Of a stretch of DNA of 5,894 nucleotides, positions 1 to 5,894 are shown one piece after another. The stretch covers positions 1 through 5,894 of the forward strand of contig CAJLGN010000105.1 in NCBI GenBank assembly GCA_905206195.1, written 5' to 3'. How positions within the stretch are numbered: the first letter of the stretch is position 1; the number at the start of each line of letters is the position of its first letter. This DNA comes from an uncultured Roseburia sp. Lineage in GTDB: Bacteria > Bacillota > Clostridia > Lachnospirales > Lachnospiraceae. The position numbers were made by a program, and so were the translations under genes. Under the pieces are notes generated by a model. It saw only the letters and a list, made by a program, of their open reading frames with translations, was not told the origin of the DNA and made no database searches.

Positions 1-131
1 TGCCACAAAACACTGAATGAATCTACAATTTCTGTGCAGCGGGTACAAGAGAAGTCCAGGTTAAATTTACACCTGGGCTTCTCTTGTACCCGCTGCATAA
101 AAGCTGAAGATCAAGGTTGCATTTTGTGGCA
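1..131. repeat. 131-nt imperfect inverted repeat (foldback element) downstream of polC
   Basis: Seen directly: every paired position sums to 132, so two 60-nt arms (1-60 and 72-131) fold in one register without bulges. The outer end pairs perfectly for 10 bp (tgccacaaaa at 1-10 with ttttgtggca at 122-131). The core pairs at 35-61 with 71-97: 27 positions, all Watson-Crick except 55/77, around a 9-nt loop. The middle segments (11-34 and 98-121) are equal in length but match at only 11 of 24 positions. Position 55/77 is a U-G wobble in plus-strand RNA but an A-C mismatch in minus-strand RNA. Neither side of the core stem is followed by a T-run, so the core is not a classical intrinsic terminator. 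A MITE-like or intergenic palindromic repeat, or a structured 3' UTR, are the main readings. The left end may continue outside the window. Confidence 0.8.
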
Positions 132-138
132 GCTTTTT
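99..138. terminator. Possible weak bidirectional terminator between polC and the next gene
   Basis: An 8-bp stem pairs aaaagctg (99-106) with cagctttt (130-137) around a 23-nt loop. In plus-strand RNA the stem ends in five U (134-138). In minus-strand RNA, the direction of polC, the stem ends in UUUU followed by A and U. The stem has only three G-C pairs and a long loop, so it is weak as an intrinsic terminator. It starts 6 nt beyond the polC stop codon, which is a suitable place for the end of the operon. It cannot form together with the outer arm of the 1-131 foldback, because both use positions 130-131. The role is inferred. Confidence 0.3.
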
Positions 139-143
139 GTAAA

Positions 144-3100
144 CTACCTTGCAAAATCAAACAGCGACAGCTGGTTGGACTCCGGCATATCCTCCAAAAG
201 TCCTAAATCACCCATGAGATCAATGACTGTCTTGGTCGCCTTCGTCCTCTGGCGGAAGTCATCCCGGGAGAGGAACTTCCCATCCTTGGCCGCCTCCGCG
301 ACAGCGATCGCCGCATTGTCCCCCATCCCCTCGATCGTATTGAGCGCCGGCATCAGCCTGCCCTCTATAATCTGGAAGCGATCCGGCTTCGCCTGATAAA
401 TATCAATCGGCGTAAACTCAAATCCCCTCGCGTACATCTCCTGCACGATCTTCATATCGCGGTAAGTATCCTGCTCCTTCTTCGAGAGTGAATCCTTTCT
501 TCTGGTATAATCCTTGTAAAAATATTCGAGCCTCTCTTTTCCCTGACACATGATCTCATAATTAAAACCGGTCGCGCGGATGGAAAAATATGCCGCGTAG
601 TAGGCAAGCGGATAAAACACCTTGCAGTAGGCGATGCGCCATGCCATCATAACGTACGCCGCCGCGTGCGCTTTCGGGAACATGTACTTGATCTTCTTGC
701 AGGACCAGATGTACCAGTCCGGCACCCCGTGCTCCGTCATGTCGGAAATCCAGTTGTCCTTCAGTCCCTTTCCCTTTCGCACGGACTCCATGATCGTGAA
801 AGACTCCTCGCTGTCAAGCCCCTGGTGAATCAGATAAATCATGATATCATCCCGGGTGCAGATGGCGGTGGAGATCGTCGCCTTCCCCTCCTCGATCAGC
901 GTCTGCGCGTTGCCCAGCCACACGTCCGTACCGTGGGACAGGCCCGAGATACGGATCAAATCCGAAAACTCCTGCGGCTTGGCGTCGATGACCATCTGCA
1001 TCGCAAACTCCGTCCCAAACTCCGGAATCCCAAGACAGCCAAGCGGAATCCCGTGAATCTCGTCGGGCTCCACGCCGAGCGATGTCGTATTTTTAAATAA
1101 AGACATGACCGCCTCATCGTCGAGCGGAATCGTGACGGGATCAATGCCCGTCAGATCCTGCAGCATCCGTATCATCGTCGGATCGTCGTGTCCCAATATA
1201 TCGAGCTTCAGCAGATTGTGATCGATGGAGTTGTAATCAAATTGCGTGGTCATCGTCGTCCCCGTCATATCATTCGCCGGGTGCTGCACCGGCGTGAAGG
1301 TGTTGATCTCCTCCCCCACCGGAAGCACGACAATACCGCCCGGGTGCTGCCCGGTCGTCCTCCGCACCCCGACGCACCCCTGCACAATGCGGTCGATCTC
1401 ACAGTTTCTCTTGTGGATGCCGCGCTCTTCATAATAATTCTTGATATAACCAAACGCCGTCTTATCGGCCAAAGTTCCGATTGTCCCGGCGCGGAATGTC
1501 TGCCCGTATCCGAAAATCACCTCGCAGTAGGCGTGCGCTTTACTCTGGTACTCCCCCGAGAAGTTCAGATCGATATCCGGCTCTTTATTTCCCTTGAATC
1601 CAAGAAAGGTCTCAAACGGGATGTCAAAGCCGTCTTTCACAAGCTTTTTCCCGCATACCGGGCAGATTTTATCCGGCATATCACAGCCGCTGCGCCCGGA
1701 GAACGCCAGCACCTCCGGGGAATCGAAGTCACTGTATTTGCAATGTTCGCAGCGATAGTGTGCCTGAAGCGGGTTGACCTCCGTAATTCCTGACATCGTC
1801 GCCGCAAAAGAAGATCCGACGGAACCTCTAGAACCCACCAGATAGCCATCCTCATTCGATTTCCAAACCAACTTCTGAGCAATAATGTACATCACAGCAT
1901 AACCGTTGGAGATGATAGAATTGAGCTCTCTGTCCAGCCGCTCTTTCACAATTGCCGGAAGCTCCTCCCCGTACATACTGTGCGCCTTGGTATAGCAGAT
2001 ATCCCGCAGCATCTGATCCGAATTCTCAATCACCGGTGGACACTTGTCCGGGCGAACCGGAGCGATCTTCTCGCACATATCCGCGATTCGGTTCGAGTTT
2101 TCAATCACCACTTCCCTCGCCTTCTCGCTGCCGAGGTAATCGAACTCCGCGAGCATCTCCTCCGTGGTGCGCAGGTAGAGCGGCGGCTGATTGTCCGCAT
2201 CCTTGAACCCCTTTCCGGCCATGATGATGCGCCGGTACACCTCATCCTCCGGATCCAGAAAATGCACGTCACAGGTGGCCACCACCGGCTTATTGAAGGT
2301 TTCCCCCAACGTTACAATCCGGCGGTTGAGATCTTTTAACTCCTCGATGGAGCTGACAGACTCCCTGTCACTGTGCAGCAAAAACATATTGTTATCCAGC
2401 GGCTGAATCTCCAGATAGTCATAAAACTTGACAATTCGTATGATGTCCTCGTTCGACTTCCCGCTCAATAGTGCCTGATAAAGCTCCCCGGCCTCGCACG
2501 CGGAGCCCAAAAGCAAGCCCTCCCGGTTCTTGACAAACTCACTCTTCGGAATTCTGGGTCTTCGCTGGTAATACGTCAAATGTGACATAGAAACCAGCTT
2601 ATAAAGATTGATTCTTCCAATATCATTCGCCGCCAGGATAATCGCATGATGGGTCGGAAGCTTTCGGATGGTCTCCGGTGAAGCTGCCCCCATCCGATTC
2701 ACATCGTCGAGCGTCTCTATGCCACGGTCTCTCAACATTCGGATGAACTTCACAAAAATCTCCGATGTGCAAGCCGCATCGTCCACTGCCCGGTGATGAT
2801 TTCCAAGCACGACGCCCAGCGCCTTTGCAACCGTATCAAGCTTGAACTTGTTGAGATTGGGCAAAAGCATGCGGGCCATTGCGACTGTATCAACGACGGT
2901 AAAACTGCACGCAACACCCTGACGCTCACAGTTTTTGGCAATAAAACTCATATCAAACTCCGCGTTGTGCGCGACCATAATGCTCCCCTGACAAAATGCC
3001 ATAAACTCCGGCAGAATGTCCTCAATCTTGGGCGCATCCAGCACCATATCGTCCCGGATTGATGTGAGCTGCTCAATACGGAACGGAATCGGCACCTCCG

Positions 3101-4697
3101 GATTCACAAAGGTCGAAAAGCGGTCTGTGATCACACCGCCCTCCACCTTGACCGCCCCAATCTCAATGATCCGGTTCTTCTCAGGTGAAAATCCAGTGGT
3201 CTCTATATCAAAGACCACATAGGTGTCATCCAGACTCTGATCGTGTGAATTGACGACAATCTCTTTTAGGTCGTCCACCAGGTAAGCCTCCACCCCGTAA
3301 ATAATCTTAAAATCATCCTCCGGCGAGACGGTATGATTTGCATCTGGGAACGACTGCACATCCCCGTGGTCGGTGATGGCGATTGCCTTATGCCCCCACT
3401 TCATCGCACGCTTTACAATGTCCTTCACCTCAGACACACCGTCCATATCACTCATTTTTGTGTGGCAGTGCAGCTCCACGCGCTTCTCCGGGCTCATATC
3501 CACTCTGCTGGTCGTGAAGTCCGCAATCTTTTTGATTCCGACAATCGAACCGATGGTGAGCTCACTGTCAAATTTATCGATCGTGGTAACCCCCTTAATC
3601 TTTAGGAATGCACCCTTTTTCAGACCGCTCTCCAAAAGTTCTCCCATCTGATCATTCCGCATAAAAAGCTTCAGGACGATGGAATCCGTAAAATCCGTGA
3701 CAGACATAATCACGATCGTCTTCTCGTTTCGTATTTCTCTCGTCTCCAACGTCATGACCTGACATCGGATCACAACCTCTCCCATCTCCCCGACAATCTT
3801 CTCGATGTGGATCGGTTCATCCTCAAAATCCCTGCCGTAAATGACGTCCGGATTGTCCGACTTTTTGATTCCCCCATCAAACCTTTTTCGAAACTCTTTT
3901 TTACCGGAAAATTCGCGGTTCTCAGAGCTCCTTTTTGCTCCATTTTCCGCAGTATTTCCTTCACCATTTACCGATTTTGCAACATTTTTTGCATTTTGAA
4001 TGACCCTTGTGGGCGTCTGCGCAGGAACACCACTAGATCTTGTGGCCACCTGTGAGCGCGGCACTTTGTCGCCATCAATCTCCAGTCTGGCTTCCTCCCC
4101 ACTCTCCTCCCCGCGGAGCACCACTCTCTGCATGATGTTTTTGATCTCAAACTGAATCTGAAGGTCGCTGTTCTTTTTATACTTGCTCTCCTTCGGCTCC
4201 TCATACGCCAGCTCAACTGCCAAATTCAGACCACAGCGCTCACAGATCACCTTCTCTAAGAATTCCACAATCTCATCCGCTCTGGTCTGAGCGATGATTG
4301 TGTTCTCCAGGGTGAGACGCATTCGGTTCTCGCTGGAGAATTCCATTTTTGCCGTGCGCAAAAGATTATATTCCATCAAGCTGTAATCCTTCAGCTCCTC
4401 CAAGATACTGTCCATATACAGATCCAGGGGCTTCTCCGGGGTATACTGCTCCGAAAGCTGATACTTTTCAATCACTTTCACCTGCATCCGCTTTCCTTTA
4501 AAAATCTGGTTTTCAATCGCCCGCTCCAACTGCCAGAGATTCGTTTTATGTATCAGACGGGCACTGCACAAATAGACCCTGACATGATCCCGCTCACGGT
4601 TCATGCCCACCTTAGTCACTTCCACACCCTCCAACAACTTTTTCATATCTCCATCCATCTGCAAGGACGGGAACACATCAAAAAACAGCTTTGTCAT
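144..4697 (-). CDS. polC: DNA polymerase III subunit alpha, Gram-positive PolC type
   Basis: This is the replicative DNA polymerase with its own 3'-5' proofreading exonuclease, 1517 residues and complete; B. subtilis PolC is about 1437. Order of domains: N-terminal region (about 1-195), hydrophilic linker (196-290), OB fold (about 295-395), PHP domain (about 405 onward) interrupted by the exonuclease (about 491-655), polymerase core, tandem helix-hairpin-helix (about 1445-1502). PHP metal ligands appear intact: H410, H412, D419, H436, H444, E470, D810, H812. Exonuclease DEDDh residues are D497, E499, D582, H635 and D640. Polymerase aspartates are D1041, D1043 and D1166, with the GSRGS loop at 955-959. 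Zinc-binding cysteines are C983, C986, C1012 and C1015. The protein ends with a sliding-clamp motif, QLSLF at 1509-1513. The start is set by GAGGAA 9 nt upstream. ispG lies 6 nt upstream, so translation is probably coupled. Domain limits are estimated by eye; identity is certain. Confidence 0.98.
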   Translation of the reverse strand: MTKLFFDVFPSLQMDGDMKKLLEGVEVTKVGMNRERDHVRVYLCSARLIHKTNLWQLERAIENQIFKGKRMQVKVIEKYQLSEQYTPEKPLDLYMDSILEELKDYSLMEYNLLRTAKMEFSSENRMRLTLENTIIAQTRADEIVEFLEKVICERCGLNLAVELAYEEPKESKYKKNSDLQIQFEIKNIMQRVVLRGEESGEEARLEIDGDKVPRSQVATRSSGVPAQTPTRVIQNAKNVAKSVNGEGNTAENGAKRSSENREFSGKKEFRKRFDGGIKKSDNPDVIYGRDFEDEPIHIEKIVGEMGEVVIRCQVMTLETREIRNEKTIVIMSVTDFTDSIVLKLFMRNDQMGELLESGLKKGAFLKIKGVTTIDKFDSELTIGSIVGIKKIADFTTSRVDMSPEKRVELHCHTKMSDMDGVSEVKDIVKRAMKWGHKAIAITDHGDVQSFPDANHTVSPEDDFKIIYGVEAYLVDDLKEIVVNSHDQSLDDTYVVFDIETTGFSPEKNRIIEIGAVKVEGGVITDRFSTFVNPEVPIPFRIEQLTSIRDDMVLDAPKIEDILPEFMAFCQGSIMVAHNAEFDMSFIAKNCERQGVACSFTVVDTVAMARMLLPNLNKFKLDTVAKALGVVLGNHHRAVDDAACTSEIFVKFIRMLRDRGIETLDDVNRMGAASPETIRKLPTHHAIILAANDIGRINLYKLVSMSHLTYYQRRPRIPKSEFVKNREGLLLGSACEAGELYQALLSGKSNEDIIRIVKFYDYLEIQPLDNNMFLLHSDRESVSSIEELKDLNRRIVTLGETFNKPVVATCDVHFLDPEDEVYRRIIMAGKGFKDADNQPPLYLRTTEEMLAEFDYLGSEKAREVVIENSNRIADMCEKIAPVRPDKCPPVIENSDQMLRDICYTKAHSMYGEELPAIVKERLDRELNSIISNGYAVMYIIAQKLVWKSNEDGYLVGSRGSVGSSFAATMSGITEVNPLQAHYRCEHCKYSDFDSPEVLAFSGRSGCDMPDKICPVCGKKLVKDGFDIPFETFLGFKGNKEPDIDLNFSGEYQSKAHAYCEVIFGYGQTFRAGTIGTLADKTAFGYIKNYYEERGIHKRNCEIDRIVQGCVGVRRTTGQHPGGIVVLPVGEEINTFTPVQHPANDMTGTTMTTQFDYNSIDHNLLKLDILGHDDPTMIRMLQDLTGIDPVTIPLDDEAVMSLFKNTTSLGVEPDEIHGIPLGCLGIPEFGTEFAMQMVIDAKPQEFSDLIRISGLSHGTDVWLGNAQTLIEEGKATISTAICTRDDIMIYLIHQGLDSEESFTIMESVRKGKGLKDNWISDMTEHGVPDWYIWSCKKIKYMFPKAHAAAYVMMAWRIAYCKVFYPLAYYAAYFSIRATGFNYEIMCQGKERLEYFYKDYTRRKDSLSKKEQDTYRDMKIVQEMYARGFEFTPIDIYQAKPDRFQIIEGRLMPALNTIEGMGDNAAIAVAEAAKDGKFLSRDDFRQRTKATKTVIDLMGDLGLLEDMPESNQLSLFDFAR
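159..173 (-). other. Sliding-clamp (beta) binding motif at the PolC C-terminus
   Basis: Codons for Gln-Leu-Ser-Leu-Phe (residues 1509-1513), four residues from the end of PolC, match the canonical bacterial clamp-binding pentapeptide QL(S/D)LF. In the PolC family this motif tethers the polymerase to the DnaN ring. Its place in a short tail after the helix-hairpin-helix domain is as expected, and it shows that the reading frame is intact to the natural end. Confidence 0.85.
3828..4112 (-). other. Low-complexity interdomain linker in PolC
   Basis: Residues about 196-290 of PolC are rich in Ser, Asn, Gly, Glu, Lys and Arg, with few large hydrophobic residues, and join the N-terminal region to the OB fold. 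The DNA here is visibly more A+T-rich than the rest of the gene, with T-runs around 3880-4000. Variable, probably disordered linkers at this place are known in PolC proteins and may account for much of the extra length relative to B. subtilis PolC. The limits are approximate. Confidence 0.6.
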
Positions 4698-4703
4698 AAA
4701 TTT

Positions 4704-5750
4704 CTATTCCTCATTCCAATGGAGCAGTTCAAAGCGCAGTGCAGAGAGAAGTTCCCCCTCCGGCACTTTCTTATAAACCTCCCCGTGCTTGATAATCAAC
4801 CCCTCTCCGATACCACCTGCAATGCCGATATCTGCCTCTCTCGCTTCCCCCGGGCCGTTTACCACACATCCCATGACCGCGACTTTTAAATCGAGCGGGA
4901 TGTCCGCCACCATATTTTCCACCTCATTCGCAAGCTCGATCAAATTGATCTGCGTCCTCCCACAGGTCGGGCAGGACACCACCTCGATGCCGCCCTTTCT
5001 GAGGCCTAAGGTGCGCAGAATCAACTTTGCCGACTTGATCTCCTCCAGCGGATCCCCCGTGAGTGACACGCGGATGGTATCGCCGATCCCCTGATGTAAG
5101 ATCAGCCCGAGACCGATCGCAGACTTTATATTCCCACTGTTGATCGTCCCCGCCTCGGTAATGCCAACATGGAGCGGATGATTCGTCTGCGACGCGATGA
5201 GCTCGTGCGCTCTCACGCACATCAATACATCCGAGGACTTGATGCTGATCACCAGATTGTCATAGCCCATCTCCTCGATGATATGCACCTTATTGAGCGC
5301 GCTCTCCACGATTCCCTCGGCTGTGACACCGCCATACTTCTCCACCAGTTCCTTCTCGAGGGATCCGCTGTTTACGCCAACGCGGATGGGAATATTCCGC
5401 TCCTTCGCCACATTTACAACCGCCCGGACGCGGTCGGCACTTCCGATATTGCCCGGATTGATTCGAATCTTGTCCGCCCCCTGCTCCATCGCAGCAATCG
5501 CAAGACGGTAATCAAAATGGATGTCCGCCACGATCGGGATAGACACCTGCTTTTTGATCTCCGCAAGCGCCTGTGCAGCCTGCATAGAAGGCACCGCACA
5601 CCGAATGATATCACATCCCGCCGCCGCAAGCTCCCGAATCTGAGATACAGTGGCCGTCACATCCTCCGTCTTTGTATTCGTCATCGACTGGATCAGAATC
5701 GGATTTCCTCCACCGATGATTCTGCCTCCGATTTGTACTTTCTTTGTCAT
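4704..5750 (-). CDS. ispG: 4-hydroxy-3-methylbut-2-en-1-yl diphosphate synthase (IspG/GcpE)
   Basis: IspG is the cytosolic iron-sulfur enzyme of the MEP pathway that reductively opens 2-C-methyl-D-erythritol 2,4-cyclodiphosphate to HMBPP, with electrons from ferredoxin or flavodoxin. The 348 residues match the short bacterial form: a TIM barrel (about 1-240) and a C-terminal Fe-S domain. The QSMTNT signature is at 21-26 and the barrel motif INPGNIG at 97-103. The three [4Fe-4S] ligands are C260 and C263 (CPTCGRT) and C295 (GCVVNGPGEA), with the catalytic glutamate at E302. The ATG at 5750 is the only possible start: the frame is open upstream only to the rseP stop, with no other start codon, and a perfect AAAGGAGG lies 9 nt before it. 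It sits 21 nt after rseP and 6 nt before polC, in an apparent operon. All key residues are present. Confidence 0.97.
   Translation of the reverse strand: MTKKVQIGGRIIGGGNPILIQSMTNTKTEDVTATVSQIRELAAAGCDIIRCAVPSMQAAQALAEIKKQVSIPIVADIHFDYRLAIAAMEQGADKIRINPGNIGSADRVRAVVNVAKERNIPIRVGVNSGSLEKELVEKYGGVTAEGIVESALNKVHIIEEMGYDNLVISIKSSDVLMCVRAHELIASQTNHPLHVGITEAGTINSGNIKSAIGLGLILHQGIGDTIRVSLTGDPLEEIKSAKLILRTLGLRKGGIEVVSCPTCGRTQINLIELANEVENMVADIPLDLKVAVMGCVVNGPGEAREADIGIAGGIGEGLIIKHGEVYKKVPEGELLSALRFELLHWNEE
4707..4712 (-). promoter_or_regulatory. Ribosome binding site of polC, inside the end of ispG
   Basis: GAGGAA lies 9 nt before the polC ATG and forms the last two sense codons of ispG (Glu-Glu), directly before its TAG stop. 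Ribosomes ending ispG therefore sit on the polC start region, so translational coupling is likely. This supports the ATG at 4697 rather than the later in-frame Met codons (residues 14 and 18). Confidence 0.75.
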
Positions 5751-5759
5751 CTCTTCCTT

Positions 5760-5767
5760 CCTCCTTT
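5760..5767 (-). promoter_or_regulatory. Strong ribosome binding site of ispG
   Basis: AAAGGAGG, a full match to the anti-Shine-Dalgarno end of 16S rRNA, lies 9 nt before the ispG ATG in the 21-nt gap after rseP. It fixes the ispG start and fits strong independent initiation of ispG on the shared transcript. Confidence 0.9.
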
Positions 5768-5771
5768 GTAA

Positions 5772-5894
5772 TCAGGAAATGAGTCTTCTCACATCATTAA
5801 ATATCACAAAAATCATGAGTGCAAACAAGAGCATCATACCGACAAAATGCACCATACGGCCCCCCCCGGGATCTACACGCTTTCCGCGGATCGC
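5772..5894 (-). CDS. rseP: RseP-type site-2 intramembrane metalloprotease, C-terminal end (partial)
   Basis: Only the last 40 codons and the TGA stop are inside the window; the gene continues past the right edge. The visible tail begins with the basic stretch AIRGKRVDP (residues 1-9 of the fragment). A hydrophobic membrane helix follows, starting near MVHFVGMM (14-21) and leading to FND and a short basic end. This is the typical last transmembrane segment of RseP/YluC (M50) proteases, which cut membrane-bound regulators such as anti-sigma factors and signal-peptide remnants. The catalytic HExxH and PDZ parts are not visible. Identity rests on this tail and on the neighbourhood, since rseP before ispG and polC is a familiar clostridial order. 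A run of eight G on the coding strand (5860-5867) encodes the Gly-Gly-Gly before the helix. Confidence 0.85.
   Translation of the reverse strand, partial: AIRGKRVDPGGGRMVHFVGMMLLFALMIFVIFNDVRRLIS

Noticed and set aside
35..97. Core 27-position hairpin as a classical rho-independent terminator for polC
   Set aside because: No T-run follows the stem on either strand, and the stem is far longer than a usual terminator. It is reported as part of the foldback instead.
1..98. A minus-strand reading frame starting at an ATG at 98 and open to the left edge, with a Cys-containing peptide
   Set aside because: There is no ribosome binding site before the ATG. The sequence is the palindrome itself, so both strands give nearly the same peptide, which points to a by-product of the repeat.
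1..131. Integron attC site or CRISPR repeat
   Set aside because: There is a single inverted repeat with no recombinase core sites, no regular direct repeats and spacers, and no integrase or cas gene in view.
34..396. A 120-codon plus-strand reading frame starting at a GTG in the foldback and running into polC antisense
   Set aside because: It lies mostly opposite the 3' end of polC, has no ribosome binding site, and its first part is simply the inverted repeat read through.
1188..1793. Long plus-strand open frames opposite polC (for example 201 codons here, and others near 666-1100 and 1980-2339)
   Set aside because: They are antisense shadows of a strongly conserved polC region, with no recognisable motifs or ribosome binding sites.
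2733..3227. Exonuclease motifs inside PolC as a gene fusion or insertion event
   Set aside because: An exonuclease domain placed within the PHP domain is the normal architecture of PolC, so this is not unusual.
5169..5771. A 200-codon plus-strand open frame opposite ispG
   Set aside because: It mirrors ispG codons in the antisense direction, has an Arg/His-rich composition typical of shadow frames, and resembles no family.

Overview
The window looks like chromosomal core DNA from a Gram-positive anaerobe of the Clostridia, most likely Lachnospiraceae or a close relative. Three things point there: a PolC-type replicative polymerase (the Firmicutes form, with the proofreading domain inserted in the PHP domain), strong AGGAGG-type ribosome binding sites, and the order rseP-ispG-polC, which I associate from general knowledge with Clostridia. 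The family-level placement is an inference from protein style and gene order, since no database search was possible.

All recognisable genes lie on the minus strand and read from right to left. At the right edge (5772-5894) is the last part of a gene for an RseP-type site-2 intramembrane protease. After 21 nt comes a complete ispG (4704-5750), an Fe-S enzyme of the MEP isoprenoid pathway. Six nt later comes a complete polC (144-4697), the 1517-residue DNA polymerase III alpha subunit with built-in 3'-5' exonuclease. Its ribosome binding site lies inside the end of ispG. The tight spacing and absence of a visible terminator or promoter between them indicate one operon joining envelope proteolysis, isoprenoid precursor synthesis and chromosome replication. 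No broken gene is seen, and both full-length proteins keep the catalytic residues I could check.

The only non-coding stretch of note is the 143 nt after polC. It holds a striking 131-nt inverted repeat (1-131) whose two 60-nt arms pair in a single register without bulges. It has a near-perfect 27-bp core hairpin, a perfect 10-bp outer end and a diverged middle part. It could be a small foldback (MITE-like) element, a structured 3' UTR, or part of a bidirectional terminator region. A weaker competing hairpin followed by a T-run overlaps it. The left end of the structure coincides with the window edge, so its true extent is unknown.

I found no sign of a new multi-gene system. The coding part is ordinary housekeeping sequence, and the foldback element is the one feature that the genes do not explain.
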